Assembly (NCBI RefSeq): GCF_001411555.2
Contig: NC_049908.1
Coordinates: 30,008,817 to 30,072,816 of the forward strand
Length of the DNA: 64,000 nucleotides
Source: Juglans regia
Taxonomy: Eukaryota > Streptophyta > Magnoliopsida > Fagales > Juglandaceae
Direction of reading: 5' to 3'
Made by a program: the position numbers and the translations under genes. Positions within the stretch are counted from its first letter, which is position 1, and the number at the start of each line of letters is the position of its first letter. Positions 22,911 through 33,100 of the stretch are shown here, in pieces. The notes under the pieces are model-generated. The model did not search any database, was not told where the DNA came from, and saw nothing but the letters and a program-made list of their open reading frames with translations.

Positions 22911-23993
22911 TGGTCGGAATGTCATGTGGAGTGCCGCATCTGATTTCAAATTAAATTAATTTCTTTTTATATTATTTTTTGTTTTTATTTACGGTAGGTG
23001 AAAAATTGAAATCCGCTCCTTTCCCATCATTCCTCCGGGGTCCGGATTCTCTCTCCTAAACGCCAACTTGGATTGTGATTGACCAATTAAAGACTGCCAA
23101 ATCAGCATTTTAGGAATTTTATGCAGCTTTGGTTACTACAGCATCACTCCGATTTTATGAGAGAGATGTTAGTTGGTGTAAAATTTTCGTCTCGTCTCGT
23201 TTTATTATTATAATTTTTTTAAATTTTTATATAAAATATAATAAATAATTTAATTTTTTTAAATTTTAAAATAATAATAATATTAAAAAATAATATTTTA
23301 AATTTTCATTTAAAACTAAAAATTCTCTAGACAAAACATATCCTTATAATATTTTAATTGATTACATTTGATGCATGATGATTTTTCTACAAATTCGGAC
23401 CACAAAAAATTAAAATTAAGAATTTTGTTCCTTAAATTATTGCTATATATGTCATCACTCATGAGAACTCTTTTGAATTGTAATGAAATTTTAAATTTTA
23501 TTCATAAAGAATGGGGTTTTTATGTATTTATTATATGAAAAAGCAACACCCATTTTATTGAATAATAAAATTGATATTGATACATTAATGATTCTCCTAA
23601 AGGACTCTGATGATCAAGGGGGACCAATAAATCAGCCATTGAAGGAGCTTGGTCCCATCCTCATCCTCATTCCGGCCATAGATAGGAGGTAGGAGGGGTT
23701 GATTAATTAAAGAAAAAGAAAGGAAATGAAAGGTAGATTTCAAAATCCTCGGGAATGACAGTAAAAGTAGAAAGAAGAAAATAGAAATTGATTTTGTATT
23801 TATCCAATCCTTGCAACCATCCTATCCTATGACCCACAAATACAATTACATTAACATACAGTTCAAATTTTCACACTTGGATATGCAGAGAAGCACAAAA
23901 GTCATCAACTCTCAAAACTTAACTATCTTGGAACCTACCTTATTAATATACCATCTTTATGAATATACAACTGCAACATCCATCCTATTTTAG

Positions 23994-23994
<1 letters not shown>
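22911..23994. other. Intergenic, repeat-bearing
   Basis: Contains a family B repeat copy (23185-23345; AT-rich TTTTTATATAAAATATAATAAAT type, opening with TCTCGTCTCGTTTTATTATT) and otherwise AT-rich DNA with no coding region that I can support. Confidence 0.45.
23185..23345 (-). repeat. Family B repeat copy 2
   Basis: Shares TTATTATTATAATTTTTTTA, ATAAAATATAATAAATAATT and AATAATATTAAAAAATAATA blocks with the copies near 52 kb and 54 kb. Confidence 0.6.

Positions 23995-24028
<34 letters not shown>
23995..24028. repeat. (TA)n microsatellite
   Basis: Uninterrupted TA run of about 34 bp, directly followed by ACATACACACTAGTAAGGAC. Confidence 0.9.
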
Positions 24029-24032
<4 letters not shown>

Positions 24033-24719
24033 CACACTAGTAAGGACGGTACGTGTGTATGCCCCTTGCACGTAGCGCCCGATTTTTTTTAAACAAAAAA
24101 GATATCAGAAAGTAAAATCTTTTTATATAAGTATATTATAGTAATAATTCATCTAAAAAAGTGTAAAAATTAAGAAAATTTTTACAAATAATAAAACATT
24201 ATCATCTCACTACAACATGTACAAAAAGTGTCAAAAAAAGCTCTTCAAAATCAGATTGTGAACAACATATATAATGTAAAAGTTTTTTTAAGTTAACAAA
24301 ACGATTTTGTTGTATTTTGAGGGAAGTATATACATGAAACTTATGTTGTTGATTAAGTCACTGGATGAATGGACAAATGTTAAATCTCTTGTGCCGTTGT
24401 TCCTACATGAAATTATATATAACATGCATCGCAATTTTGTTGCAAATACGATAAATGTTCTTACGTGAAATAAATTTAGAATTTTTAAAAAATCTTGGAG
24501 AAAAATATTGCTATCTCAAGTATTTATTTTAAATCTAGTGAATGACTTTTAAATTAAGTCTAGTGTTTGAAAATCTTCCAAATCTTTTAAGAGTCCAAAC
24601 TAAATGGGATATTTGTAATGTTAATGAACCAATCATATTTTTTAAGTAGGACTCTTTAAATTTTAGAATCCGAAAATAATATAGTTTTAAAATTTTATTT
24701 TGTTTAAATGATTTTATTG

Positions 24720-24870
24720 TATTTAATTTTTATCTTATTTTATTCATATTAAACTAATTGAGTTGTTTTATTCATCATCTATATATCACATATATTTGTT
24801 ACGAGAAAAAGGAAATAAAATTTAAAAAGATGTGGTGTGTGGAGTATAGTATGATAAATAATTTTTTTAT
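24720..24870. mobile_element. MITE family C, partial copy
   Basis: Contains AAACTAATTGAGTTG, TCATCTATATATCACA and the right-end type GATGTGGTGTGTGGAGTATA. It is related to fuller copies at about 26685-26850 and 27965-28175. The left half is degraded. Confidence 0.45.
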
Positions 24871-25218
24871 TAAAATTAATATTATAAAACTATTAATTTT
24901 TGATATTGTATCTTTTGAAACTTTGATCATTATTTCATGAGTTGTGAAGCACGAGACATCTGATTGATAAGGCCAAATGAACTTTTATTTTTAATAATTT
25001 TTTTATACATTTTTTTTATACTCTTAAACTTTTTTTAAAAAATTACAACATCATTAAAAAATATTTACTTAATCATTATAGAAAAAGCAATAACAGACAA
25101 AAAAATTAATCGATACAAATGCTTGGATCCAAAATGGGTATCCCAAGCATTTCTCTTACTTCATAGCTTGAAAATAGGACATGTGGACAGTTGCAAACCA
25201 ATTTTTTTCTTCTTCTTT

Positions 25219-25222
<4 letters not shown>

Positions 25223-25253
<31 letters not shown>
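25223..25253. repeat. (CT)n microsatellite
   Basis: Run of about 15 CT units within a CT-rich 100-bp stretch that looks like a plant 5' leader (see the region entry). Confidence 0.85.
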
Positions 25254-25255
<2 letters not shown>

Positions 25256-26099
25256 ATACTGAAATTTTATCTTCCCTTTGTGAGTCGCCGTCATCTATGT
25301 TTTCAAGCCCTCAAGTTTTTTTTCCCTCTCTCTCTCTTTCCCCTTCTTCCCCACCACGACAACTCATCGCATCCTCCACCGTCGCCGACAACTTCACAAG
25401 AACCCAGAGTAAGTATTTTCCTTTATCTACTCTCCCACTTTTTTCTCCACAAAATTTCATCTATTTCTCTCTTTTCTCTATGTTTTCAGATCTAAGCTAT
25501 GTGAGGAAATCTCTAGAAAAATTGTGTTTCTTGGGTTGGATGTTTGGGATGAGGCGTTTCTGATCAAACACAAAAAAATGAGAAGTTTGGAAAGTTTGCA
25601 TTTTTCTACAATTTCTGAGAAAGTTTACATTTTCCTATTAGTCTATTAGTCTTTAATAGTTTTCTGCTTCATCTGAAAATCAAACAAATTGCATCTTCTT
25701 CTGCCTCATCTGAAAATCACACAAAATAGTGTGTCCTGTCAATAGAAATGACGTAAGATCTCTCAACCCTCTTGTTTGTTCTACAACTTTTTAGTGAGAT
25801 AGAATTTTGAGCTTTTTTGGGTAATTGGCTATTTGATTTAAGTGTTGTTTCATTAGTTTGGGAGTTGATTCTCTTGTTTATGACCTGTACGTTGATGTTG
25901 CCTAAATTTCTACTAAGAAAGTTCTTACAAAAAAAAAAAAAAAAATGGGAGTTGATGTAAAACAAATCAAAGCCAAAAATTGCAAAGAAATTTTTCCCAC
26001 GGAGAGAGAGAGATGAAGCTTTTAGACTAATTCGTGAAAGGGGAGACACTACATGAGGGACAAAATTAGAAAGCAAAGGAAGAAGTCGGTGAAATGAAG

Positions 26100-26372
26100 A
26101 AAAAATATAAAATGGAAGGGAATTTCTTGAGAAAACACAGGGCAAAATTGAATGACATGGTGGTCAAAAAAACATTGTTCATCAATCAGGGGCAAAAATG
26201 TAATAATATTTAGTAAAACAGGGGCATCAGCAGAAAAAAAATACAAAAGGGAAGGAAATTTCTTGAGAAAACATAGGGCAAAATTGGAAAACATGGTGGT
26301 CAAAAAAACACTGTTCATCAATCAGGGGTAAAAACGTAATAATATTTAGTCAAACAGGGGCATCAACCAAAA
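26100..26372. repeat. 136-bp tandem duplication
   Basis: Two units with a period of about 136 bp share AATTTCTTGAGAAAACA, GGGCAAAATTG, ACATGGTGGTCAAAAAAACA, TGTTCATCAATCAGGGG and AATAATATTTAGT. The words start at 26121 and 26257 respectively. Looser, shorter units with GACAAAACTGTAATAA continue to about 26520. Confidence 0.8.
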
Positions 26373-26684
26373 AAAAAAAAAAATCAAATAACAAAGGAAC
26401 CAGAGACAAAACTGTAATAAAGATTACTCACAAAAGGGCACAAGCAGAAAGTAAAATACAAGAGCCAATGACAAAACTGTAATAATAACTAGCTACATAA
26501 GGGTAGAAATGAAAAATAAAGTGTCAAACAAAAGTTATTGTGGATTCATGTTCACATGCCGATAGCCACTTTTATAATATAATATATATATCTTGAACCA
26601 AATACTGATAGCACTCATAATTTCAAATACGTAATTTGGCTGCAAAAGAAAAAGAGCACAATATTTATTTTAGAAAAATTCTAG

Positions 26685-26850
26685 TTATCATCCATACATC
26701 ACACATAACTTTTTATTTATTTTTTTATTACTAAATGTATAGTATATGGATAGTGAGTAGAAGAACTCAAGTAGTTTAGGAAGAGTAAAATCAAAAAAAT
26801 AAAAATAAGTATTATGTATGGTGTGTGAAAATAATGAGTATCAAAACTCT
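26685..26850. mobile_element. MITE family C, copy 2
   Basis: Left end CATCCATACATCACACATAA and right end ATGTATGGTGTGTGAAAATA are approximate inverted repeats. The interior has AACTCAAGTAGTTTAGGAAG, matching the CCTAAACTAATTGAATTATT block of copy 3 in reverse. Confidence 0.55.
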
Positions 26851-26974
26851 TTATTCTATTATTATAAATGACATTATATAAAGTCGCGGATGAGATGACA
26901 TCTGTCTCTTCTTTTGTGACGCAAGCTGCTAGTCTTACATGCAAATCATGAGTCTATGACTTGTTTTGATTTAG

Positions 26975-27175
26975 AAAATATCTCAATTCATCTTATCTTA
27001 TCTTATCTTATCTCATCATTACAACTTTCCTAAATTCATAAACAAAATACAATTAACAATTCAGCGTTTTCAAATTCTAAAACAAAAATAATATTTTAAC
27101 AATATTTTTTAAAATATATTTTTTTTTTAATTTTCATCTCATTTTAACTCACTATCCAAACCTCTCACAACTTTC
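26975..27175 (-). repeat. Family B repeat copy 3 (inverted)
   Basis: Opens with CTCAATTCATCTTATCTTAT and tandem CTTAT/CTCAT, has AACAAAATACAATTAACAAT in the middle, and closes with TTTTCATCTCATTTTAACTC and CACTATCCAAACC. It is the reverse orientation of copies 1 and 6. Confidence 0.65.
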
Positions 27176-27179
27176 ATAA

Positions 27180-27964
27180 TTAGTGATCTATATATATTAT
27201 AATATAGTTTACAAAATATTGATCATTCCAACAACAACAAATTGTTTAGGAGCGAGCATATAAATTATAAAAGCCTCGTATCACTTTAGTACTACATATC
27301 TGTCAATAATTACTCCAACAAACCTTAGAATCAAATTGATCCTATTGCATTTTTTTTTCCAATTCATATATTCTTTTATGCCTGTAACAATGCATTTGGT
27401 TTTTCCAACCTTAGAATAAAAGACCCTAAAATTGTGTACAATTTTTTTTTTCTTTCTTTCTTATGCTTTCTCTAATTTTATACGCAAATTATTTGGTTTT
27501 TTCTTTTTTTATGAATTTTTTGTTAGGCAAATTGGGTGAGTAGGGTAAGATTGCTCACCCAGATATAAATTTGGGTATTCAACTATACTCAGACCCAGGA
27601 CTTGAGTGTCTAATGCGGCCTAAGTATCCACCTGGATTAACCCGAGCCACTACTCGAAAGAATCCAAATTTTTGAAATTTGAAAATCCGGATATCCAGAT
27701 TGTATCTGGATGAACCAAGTTTTGCAGAAACTAACATTGTTTAAGATTTAAGAAAAAAAACATCTAAATATGTGGATTGAGTATAACTTTTTAAAAAGTT
27801 AACCTGAGTTGCGGGCATCAACTTTTAAATCCGATATCTACTTCATATACCCGTACCCGCTCCCAAATATGAGTGGGTAGGTAATCCGATTATCGGCTTG
27901 GATGAACCGTGCTAACTAGGGCATTGAAGAAGAACCCCCAATCATGGACCTTATGTTCCATCCT
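27180..27964. other. Intergenic; possible decayed GGGT/CCGG-rich element
   Basis: No gene. The part at 27530-27920 carries repeated GGGTA/ACCCG and ATCCGGATATCC-type words like those in the hAT-like element at 60.8 kb. It may be a decayed non-autonomous DNA transposon, but clean inverted termini were not found. Confidence 0.35.
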
Positions 27965-28175
27965 TAAGGACGAAGAGTTTTGCTACTCATCATTCCACAC
28001 ACCTCACTTATTTTTGTTTTTTTAAAATTTTTTTAATTTTTTTTTTGGTTTTATTCTTCCTAAACTAATTGAATTATTCTAGACATCATCCATAGACCAT
28101 AGAAAAAAGATAAAAATAAAATAAAAGATTAAGTGTGGTGTGAGAATGAGGAGTATAATTTTTCTTGAAGATAAT
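27965..28175. mobile_element. MITE family C, copy 3
   Basis: Left TTGCTACTCATCATTCCACA and right end, reverse complemented, ATACTCCTCATTCTCACACC are inverted repeats of about 30 bp. The middle contains CCTAAACTAATTGAATTATT. Confidence 0.6.
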
Positions 28176-28467
28176 ATATTGTTCATGTTTTATAATTTTA
28201 TGTAAGATGATATTATTTTTATAAGTTATTTTATCAAAATGGCTTTTTATTTAAAACATGATTATATAGATGATTGTAAAAGGAGTTGTATCTCTATAAT
28301 TTTCCATTTTTAAATAGACATGCCAAATATAATTTTACTTTTCACAATGATTTTATAATGACTCTATTTTATAACATGGCCCAAAAATACCCATAAACCA
28401 TACGTATATAGTTGTTTTATTTTTAGGACTTGCAAATGTTAAGGTTATATACATAGACCTAAAAAAT

Positions 28468-28638
28468 GAGTAATTTTATATACAATCATGAAATATGTAA
28501 CTGTCGCATAATTTTTTTGAAAAAGAGTGATGTCTATTATTAAAAAATTAATTTTTTTATGTAAATTTTATATTTTATTCATTTTTTTCAAATCGATTAC
28601 GTGACAGTTACACAATTCACAATTATAAATATATTTTC
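28468..28638. mobile_element. MITE family A, copy 2
   Basis: Inverted ends: left ATCATGAAATATGTAACTGT, right (reverse complement) AATTGTGAATTGTGTAACTG. The core TTTTTTTGAAAAAGAG / TTTTTTTCAAATCGATTACG matches copy 1. Confidence 0.7.
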
Positions 28639-28984
28639 TCACTCAAAAATACTTTACTTGGATAATTATTGAAGTTGTTTTGTGTTTTGACTGAATTTAT
28701 TTGTAAAAAGGAAGGATTTAGAACATGCGGACGTTTATCATCCCCCGAATACTGGATCACCAGCAAATCACTCTATTCCACGTGCCTAAACAAAGTTCAT
28801 TTATGTGCGATGCGGAGGCAATTTCGTCCGCCACTATTTGCTATATTTGAAGTTCTATAATACTCTATGAAAGTTGCGACCTTTGGGAGTAACGCGTGCT
28901 GAAACTTGGTGTTGTTCCACTCCGTTGCCGGTTGATGCATTTGGGGGCAAACACGCAAACACGTACTTAAGCTTTAATTGCTCT

Positions 28985-29064
28985 TTTTCGTTCTTCTTTC
29001 AGAGTGCTGTTGGATCTCCTTCTTCTTCTTCTTCAGATAATTTTGTCGCGTGATCACCCATCTG
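28985..29064 (+). other. Possible non-coding first exon (5' UTR) of the SAC gene
   Basis: CT-rich stretch with TTCTTCTTCTTCTTC that ends in CATCTG followed by the donor GTAAAC at 29065. The matching acceptor would be TTCCCAG at 30147, 29 bp before the coding ATG at 30177. Long 5' UTR introns are common in this gene class. This is an inference from splice signals only. Confidence 0.35.
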
Positions 29065-29631
29065 GTAAACCTCGTCAACTTTATTTTCTTCTTAGCTTTT
29101 TCTTTTTATGATCGAGGATTGAAATTGTTGATGTCGAATGTTGTTTCCACCTCTGTTGGATTTACTTTGAGGCATAATGCTTGGTTAATCGGAAATTTTT
29201 AACGAAAGAGAAAGATCAAAGATGGTATAGATGTAAATAATCTACGTTTGTTGGTGGCCCAACGGGAATCGAAAATGAAATTAAGTTTGAATATCTTAAT
29301 GTAAATTTTGATTTAGAAAAAGTTAGAAAATTTTTGTGATTTAAAAAAGTTGTTCTTTATGTACTTGTTTCTTACCTTCTTGAATTATTTTCGTTCTCAA
29401 TTGGCTGTTAATGGCTGAGATTTTTATGCATCTGGGGACGGGAATTCTGGAAACATTTGAATTATTAGTTTTTCCTTGAAACCGGACGTGGTGGCCTTGG
29501 TTGTTTCGCACCTACCAGTGGGCATATGTCCTCCTCTTCTTCCCCACCTCATTTCTCTTGACCTCCTCTTCGTTCCCCTCTACTCTGTATCGGTATCACG
29601 ACCGTTGCGGTAACCATCCAACACCGGAAAG

Positions 29632-29658
29632 CTCTCTCTCTCTCTCTCTCTCTCTCTC
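29632..29658. repeat. (CT)n microsatellite
   Basis: Run of about 13 CT units in the presumed 5' UTR intron region of the SAC gene. Confidence 0.85.
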
Positions 29659-30176
29659 GTTTTGGTCTTCTAAAATTTTCTTTCCAGCCCCGTCCATCTC
29701 TCTGCTCCCGATTGGCCTGTTGGCAAAGCATTCAATCAAAGGTTGTTTTTTTCATCTTTTTTTTTTTTTTTTAAATCCTGGGTCGCTATGGATAAAGGCA
29801 AGCGGTTGGCCTTTGAGATGGATCAATTCTGGATCGATCTCTTTCACAAGTTGTTTCAGTGACATTAAAAAGGCAGAAAGATTCAACTATTGATGCACCT
29901 TCTTTCAATTCTAAAGAGAAACCATAGATTAGAGAACCTCCTCTGTATTGGTACTGCAATTGTTGTTGCGATTTTTGTGAAGAAAAGATTTTGGGGCATT
30001 CTGATTTGAGACAATTAAGGAGCTGGAATACAGGTGGAGCGTGGTGGATTGGACTGAGAGTGGTGCCAAAGAGAGGAAGACACGGGCAAAGTGAAATATT
30101 TGGGGACTGGTACATGACTTAACGTTTATTGTTGTTGTTGTTCCCAGGTTGGCGTTTTTCCCCTTTCATTTCAATA

Positions 30177-33100
30177 ATGATGGAGAGGGCTGATTCGAGT
30201 CAAAAGCTATATACATCTATGCGGCTATGGGAATTCCCAGATCAGTATGTTGTTGAGCCCACGGATGGCTCTTCTGGTTCCTTCTTGGCAATCAGTCGTA
30301 ATGATGGCTCGATGAATCTGATTGGTGGGCTGATTCTTCTTGCTGTTTTATTTGTATATATTTATGTTCTCTTAGTTTTGTATTGCTGAGTGGGATTAAT
30401 GGAAAATGTTGTTCTTCATCGGCGTTTCTTTGTTTTGTGCTGCAGATGAACTTCCAGAATGCAACTCTGTTAGGGTTCCTAGAATTCTGACAATTTTTGG
30501 AGTAGTAGGGATGCTGAAGCTCTTGGCAGGTAAAAAGCCTTGTCAAACAGTTAAAAACCATATTCTTTATTCCCCCGCCCAGTAGCTAGTCTAAGAGCTA
30601 TTCCCCTTTTCAGTTCATGATAAATAAGATACACGAACCATCATGTGTTTGATTATATTGATTTTTGTTTATATTCTACCATGCTTGTAGGGTCATATTT
30701 AATAGTGATTACAGAGCGTGAATGCATTGGATCTTACTTGGGACATCCCATCTTTAAAGTTTCATCCCTAAAGATTTTTCCCTGCAATCATTCTCTTGAA
30801 AATTCCCCCGCAGAACAGGTAAGCTGTTGCTTTACCGTCTGTTTAGTATGGAAATTGAACTCTAATTGTTCTGTGAACTTTGACAGAAAAAGATGGAGAC
30901 TGAGTTTTCCGGGCTGCTAAACATTGCAGAGAGGACCTCTGGTCTATATTTCTCATATGACACCAATTTAACACTGAGGTGAGCATTGTTTCCACATTAG
31001 TAACATCTGTCCATTCTCAATGGTGGCTGGAATTCAAACAAACCAATGTACTTGCATGAATTGGTTGAGTAACAATAAGCACCCTGATCCTTTCTCAGAA
31101 AAAAAGGGTATTGTTATTTGAGTTGTGCTATTTACAAGTCTGGTGTGTAACGCACTACTTATTGCGGGACCCGCATAAAAGAGGCAAAGTACCAATATTT
31201 TTAAGTAAGCTGATATGGCAAGCTTTCACATCAGCAGTGTATTTAGTGTGTCACAAAGACGTTTGTAAATAGATTTATTCTTATTATTTATACTTGCACA
31301 GAAGCTTTATTCTAAAATTTACTCCTAGTATTATAGCAGCAGAAGCATGTTTCATTGTTCCACCAAATTTGACCAGAGGACGGAAGAAAGAGAGGTTTAG
31401 TGTTAGGCGGAATAGGCAAGCCAGATCAATGTACAATCTATTTAAGCGGGGTTTCAACTTACAACCAAGAACATTTTAATTTAAACTGATGGAGACATCA
31501 AATCACCATATACATTGGACATTTATAAATGCAACCTTAACTAATCATTAGTGATATTCATTCGTTTTTTATAAGTTATGCTAAAATTATACTTGTAAAA
31601 AAAAAAAAGTTATGCTAAAATTATATAAGCCATTATTGTATATTTGTGGCACAGTGCACAGCGATTACACGATTTGGGTGACGAGTCTAAATTGCTTCCA
31701 CTTTGGAGACAGGTAAGCCTTGATTTTAGAAGTAATTACTTTTAATATATATTTTATTTATATCTTCTATCCAAACAAGCCCTAAATCTCTAATAGAGAG
31801 AATACTCTATTAGAGATCTAGGCTTCTTTGGATGGAATGTTTTTCTGGAAATTTCTGAAATCTTTGAGAAAAATTTTTAAAGAATTTTTTGTAAAAGTGG
31901 CGGGGCCCATAGAAAATATGTTTTGATAGAGATGTCTTTGAGATATGTTTTTGTTGGAGTAAAAGCTGTTTGGATTGAAGGTGAGATTCTATTGTGTGTG
32001 ATTTACAGTTTTCAAGTCGTTTTCAATTCATTGATGTTTACTTGTAATTTTAGATTTCCAGTAAATAGAGAGTTTTGCTAATGTCACCAATCGGTTTGCC
32101 ACAGGCAGAACCTAGATTTCTTTGGAACAACTATATGTTAGAATTGCTCATTGATAAAAAGGTCAGTTTGATGCCAAAGCTGTTGTTACCGCTACGTGCT
32201 TCATTTTCTTATTATTTTTAATGTGTATTTTACTGTGACAGCTGAACATTTATGTGGTTTCCTTTTGCAGCTTGATCCATTCTTGCTACCTGTTGTCCAA
32301 GGGAATATCCTTATCGCATTGTTGATTTCAGTTTTTCACTTTAGTTTTTCATGATAACAGATTTTAAATATTAAATGGTGGTTGGATATATCATATGTCC
32401 CCATTAGAAGTTTTTCCTTAACTGATCATCAAGCTTTCATCACTTTCAAGCAGCCATTGAGAAAGATATCATTGAAGTTACTCTGATTTCTAGACGATGC
32501 TCAAGGAGAAATGGTATTTAAAGCTTGCATTACCTGTTTAATTTGTTATTCTGTCAGTCTGTATATTTTTAATTTTCATTTGCTTTTTCAACAAGACTAG
32601 TTCAGAACTATATTTTTTTGGGAAGAAACTAAGGAAATGAGCAATACACTAATGATTATATATATATATATGTATGTATATATATTTTGATAAGTAAAGA
32701 AATTTTATTAACAGAAACTAGGCAAAGCTCGACTACACACACACACACAAACACACATATGGATGAATGATTAATTTATTTTTCAACATTTGACTGACAT
32801 TCTTCATTTGAAGCACCTAACTGACAGGGAATGAGTATATCAGTTCGAATTATAAATGGGCTAAAAATACATTTGGATGGTTTTAATTCTTGTGTTGTTT
32901 GTGAAGCTTTGTTTCAGGATCATTTGTAAATTCTTTCTTGATGGGTAAAGGGAGAAAAATCTGAATTTATAGGTAAATTACTTACCTAAAAATTAATTCA
33001 ATTCTAAAACAATGTAATCTAGCAACTACAGCAGGAATTGACACAAGTTTATTAACTATAATGGGGCCTGATAAGTGTGCTTTACAATTTTTCCACCACA

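Larger units (their letters stand above)
25100..26600. other. CT-rich leader-like stretch plus tandem repeats, no gene supported
   Basis: At 25200-25560 a CT-rich tract and CGCCGTC/CGTCGCCGAC words resemble a gene's 5' leader. The open frames there are only products of the CT repeat, and no downstream exons of a known protein follow. From 26100 the region becomes a degenerate tandem array of AGGGGCA.../ACAAAACTGTAATAA... units (see the repeat entry). It ends near a TATAATATAATATATATATC tract. Confidence 0.4.

Noticed and set aside
25123..25563. Plus-strand frame of 146 codons rich in Ser-Leu
   Set aside because: Produced by the CT microsatellite; no recognisable domain and no exon partner.
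29501..29893. Plus-strand frame of 130 codons upstream of the SAC gene
   Set aside because: Crosses a CT microsatellite and T-run in the presumed 5' UTR intron; no conserved feature.
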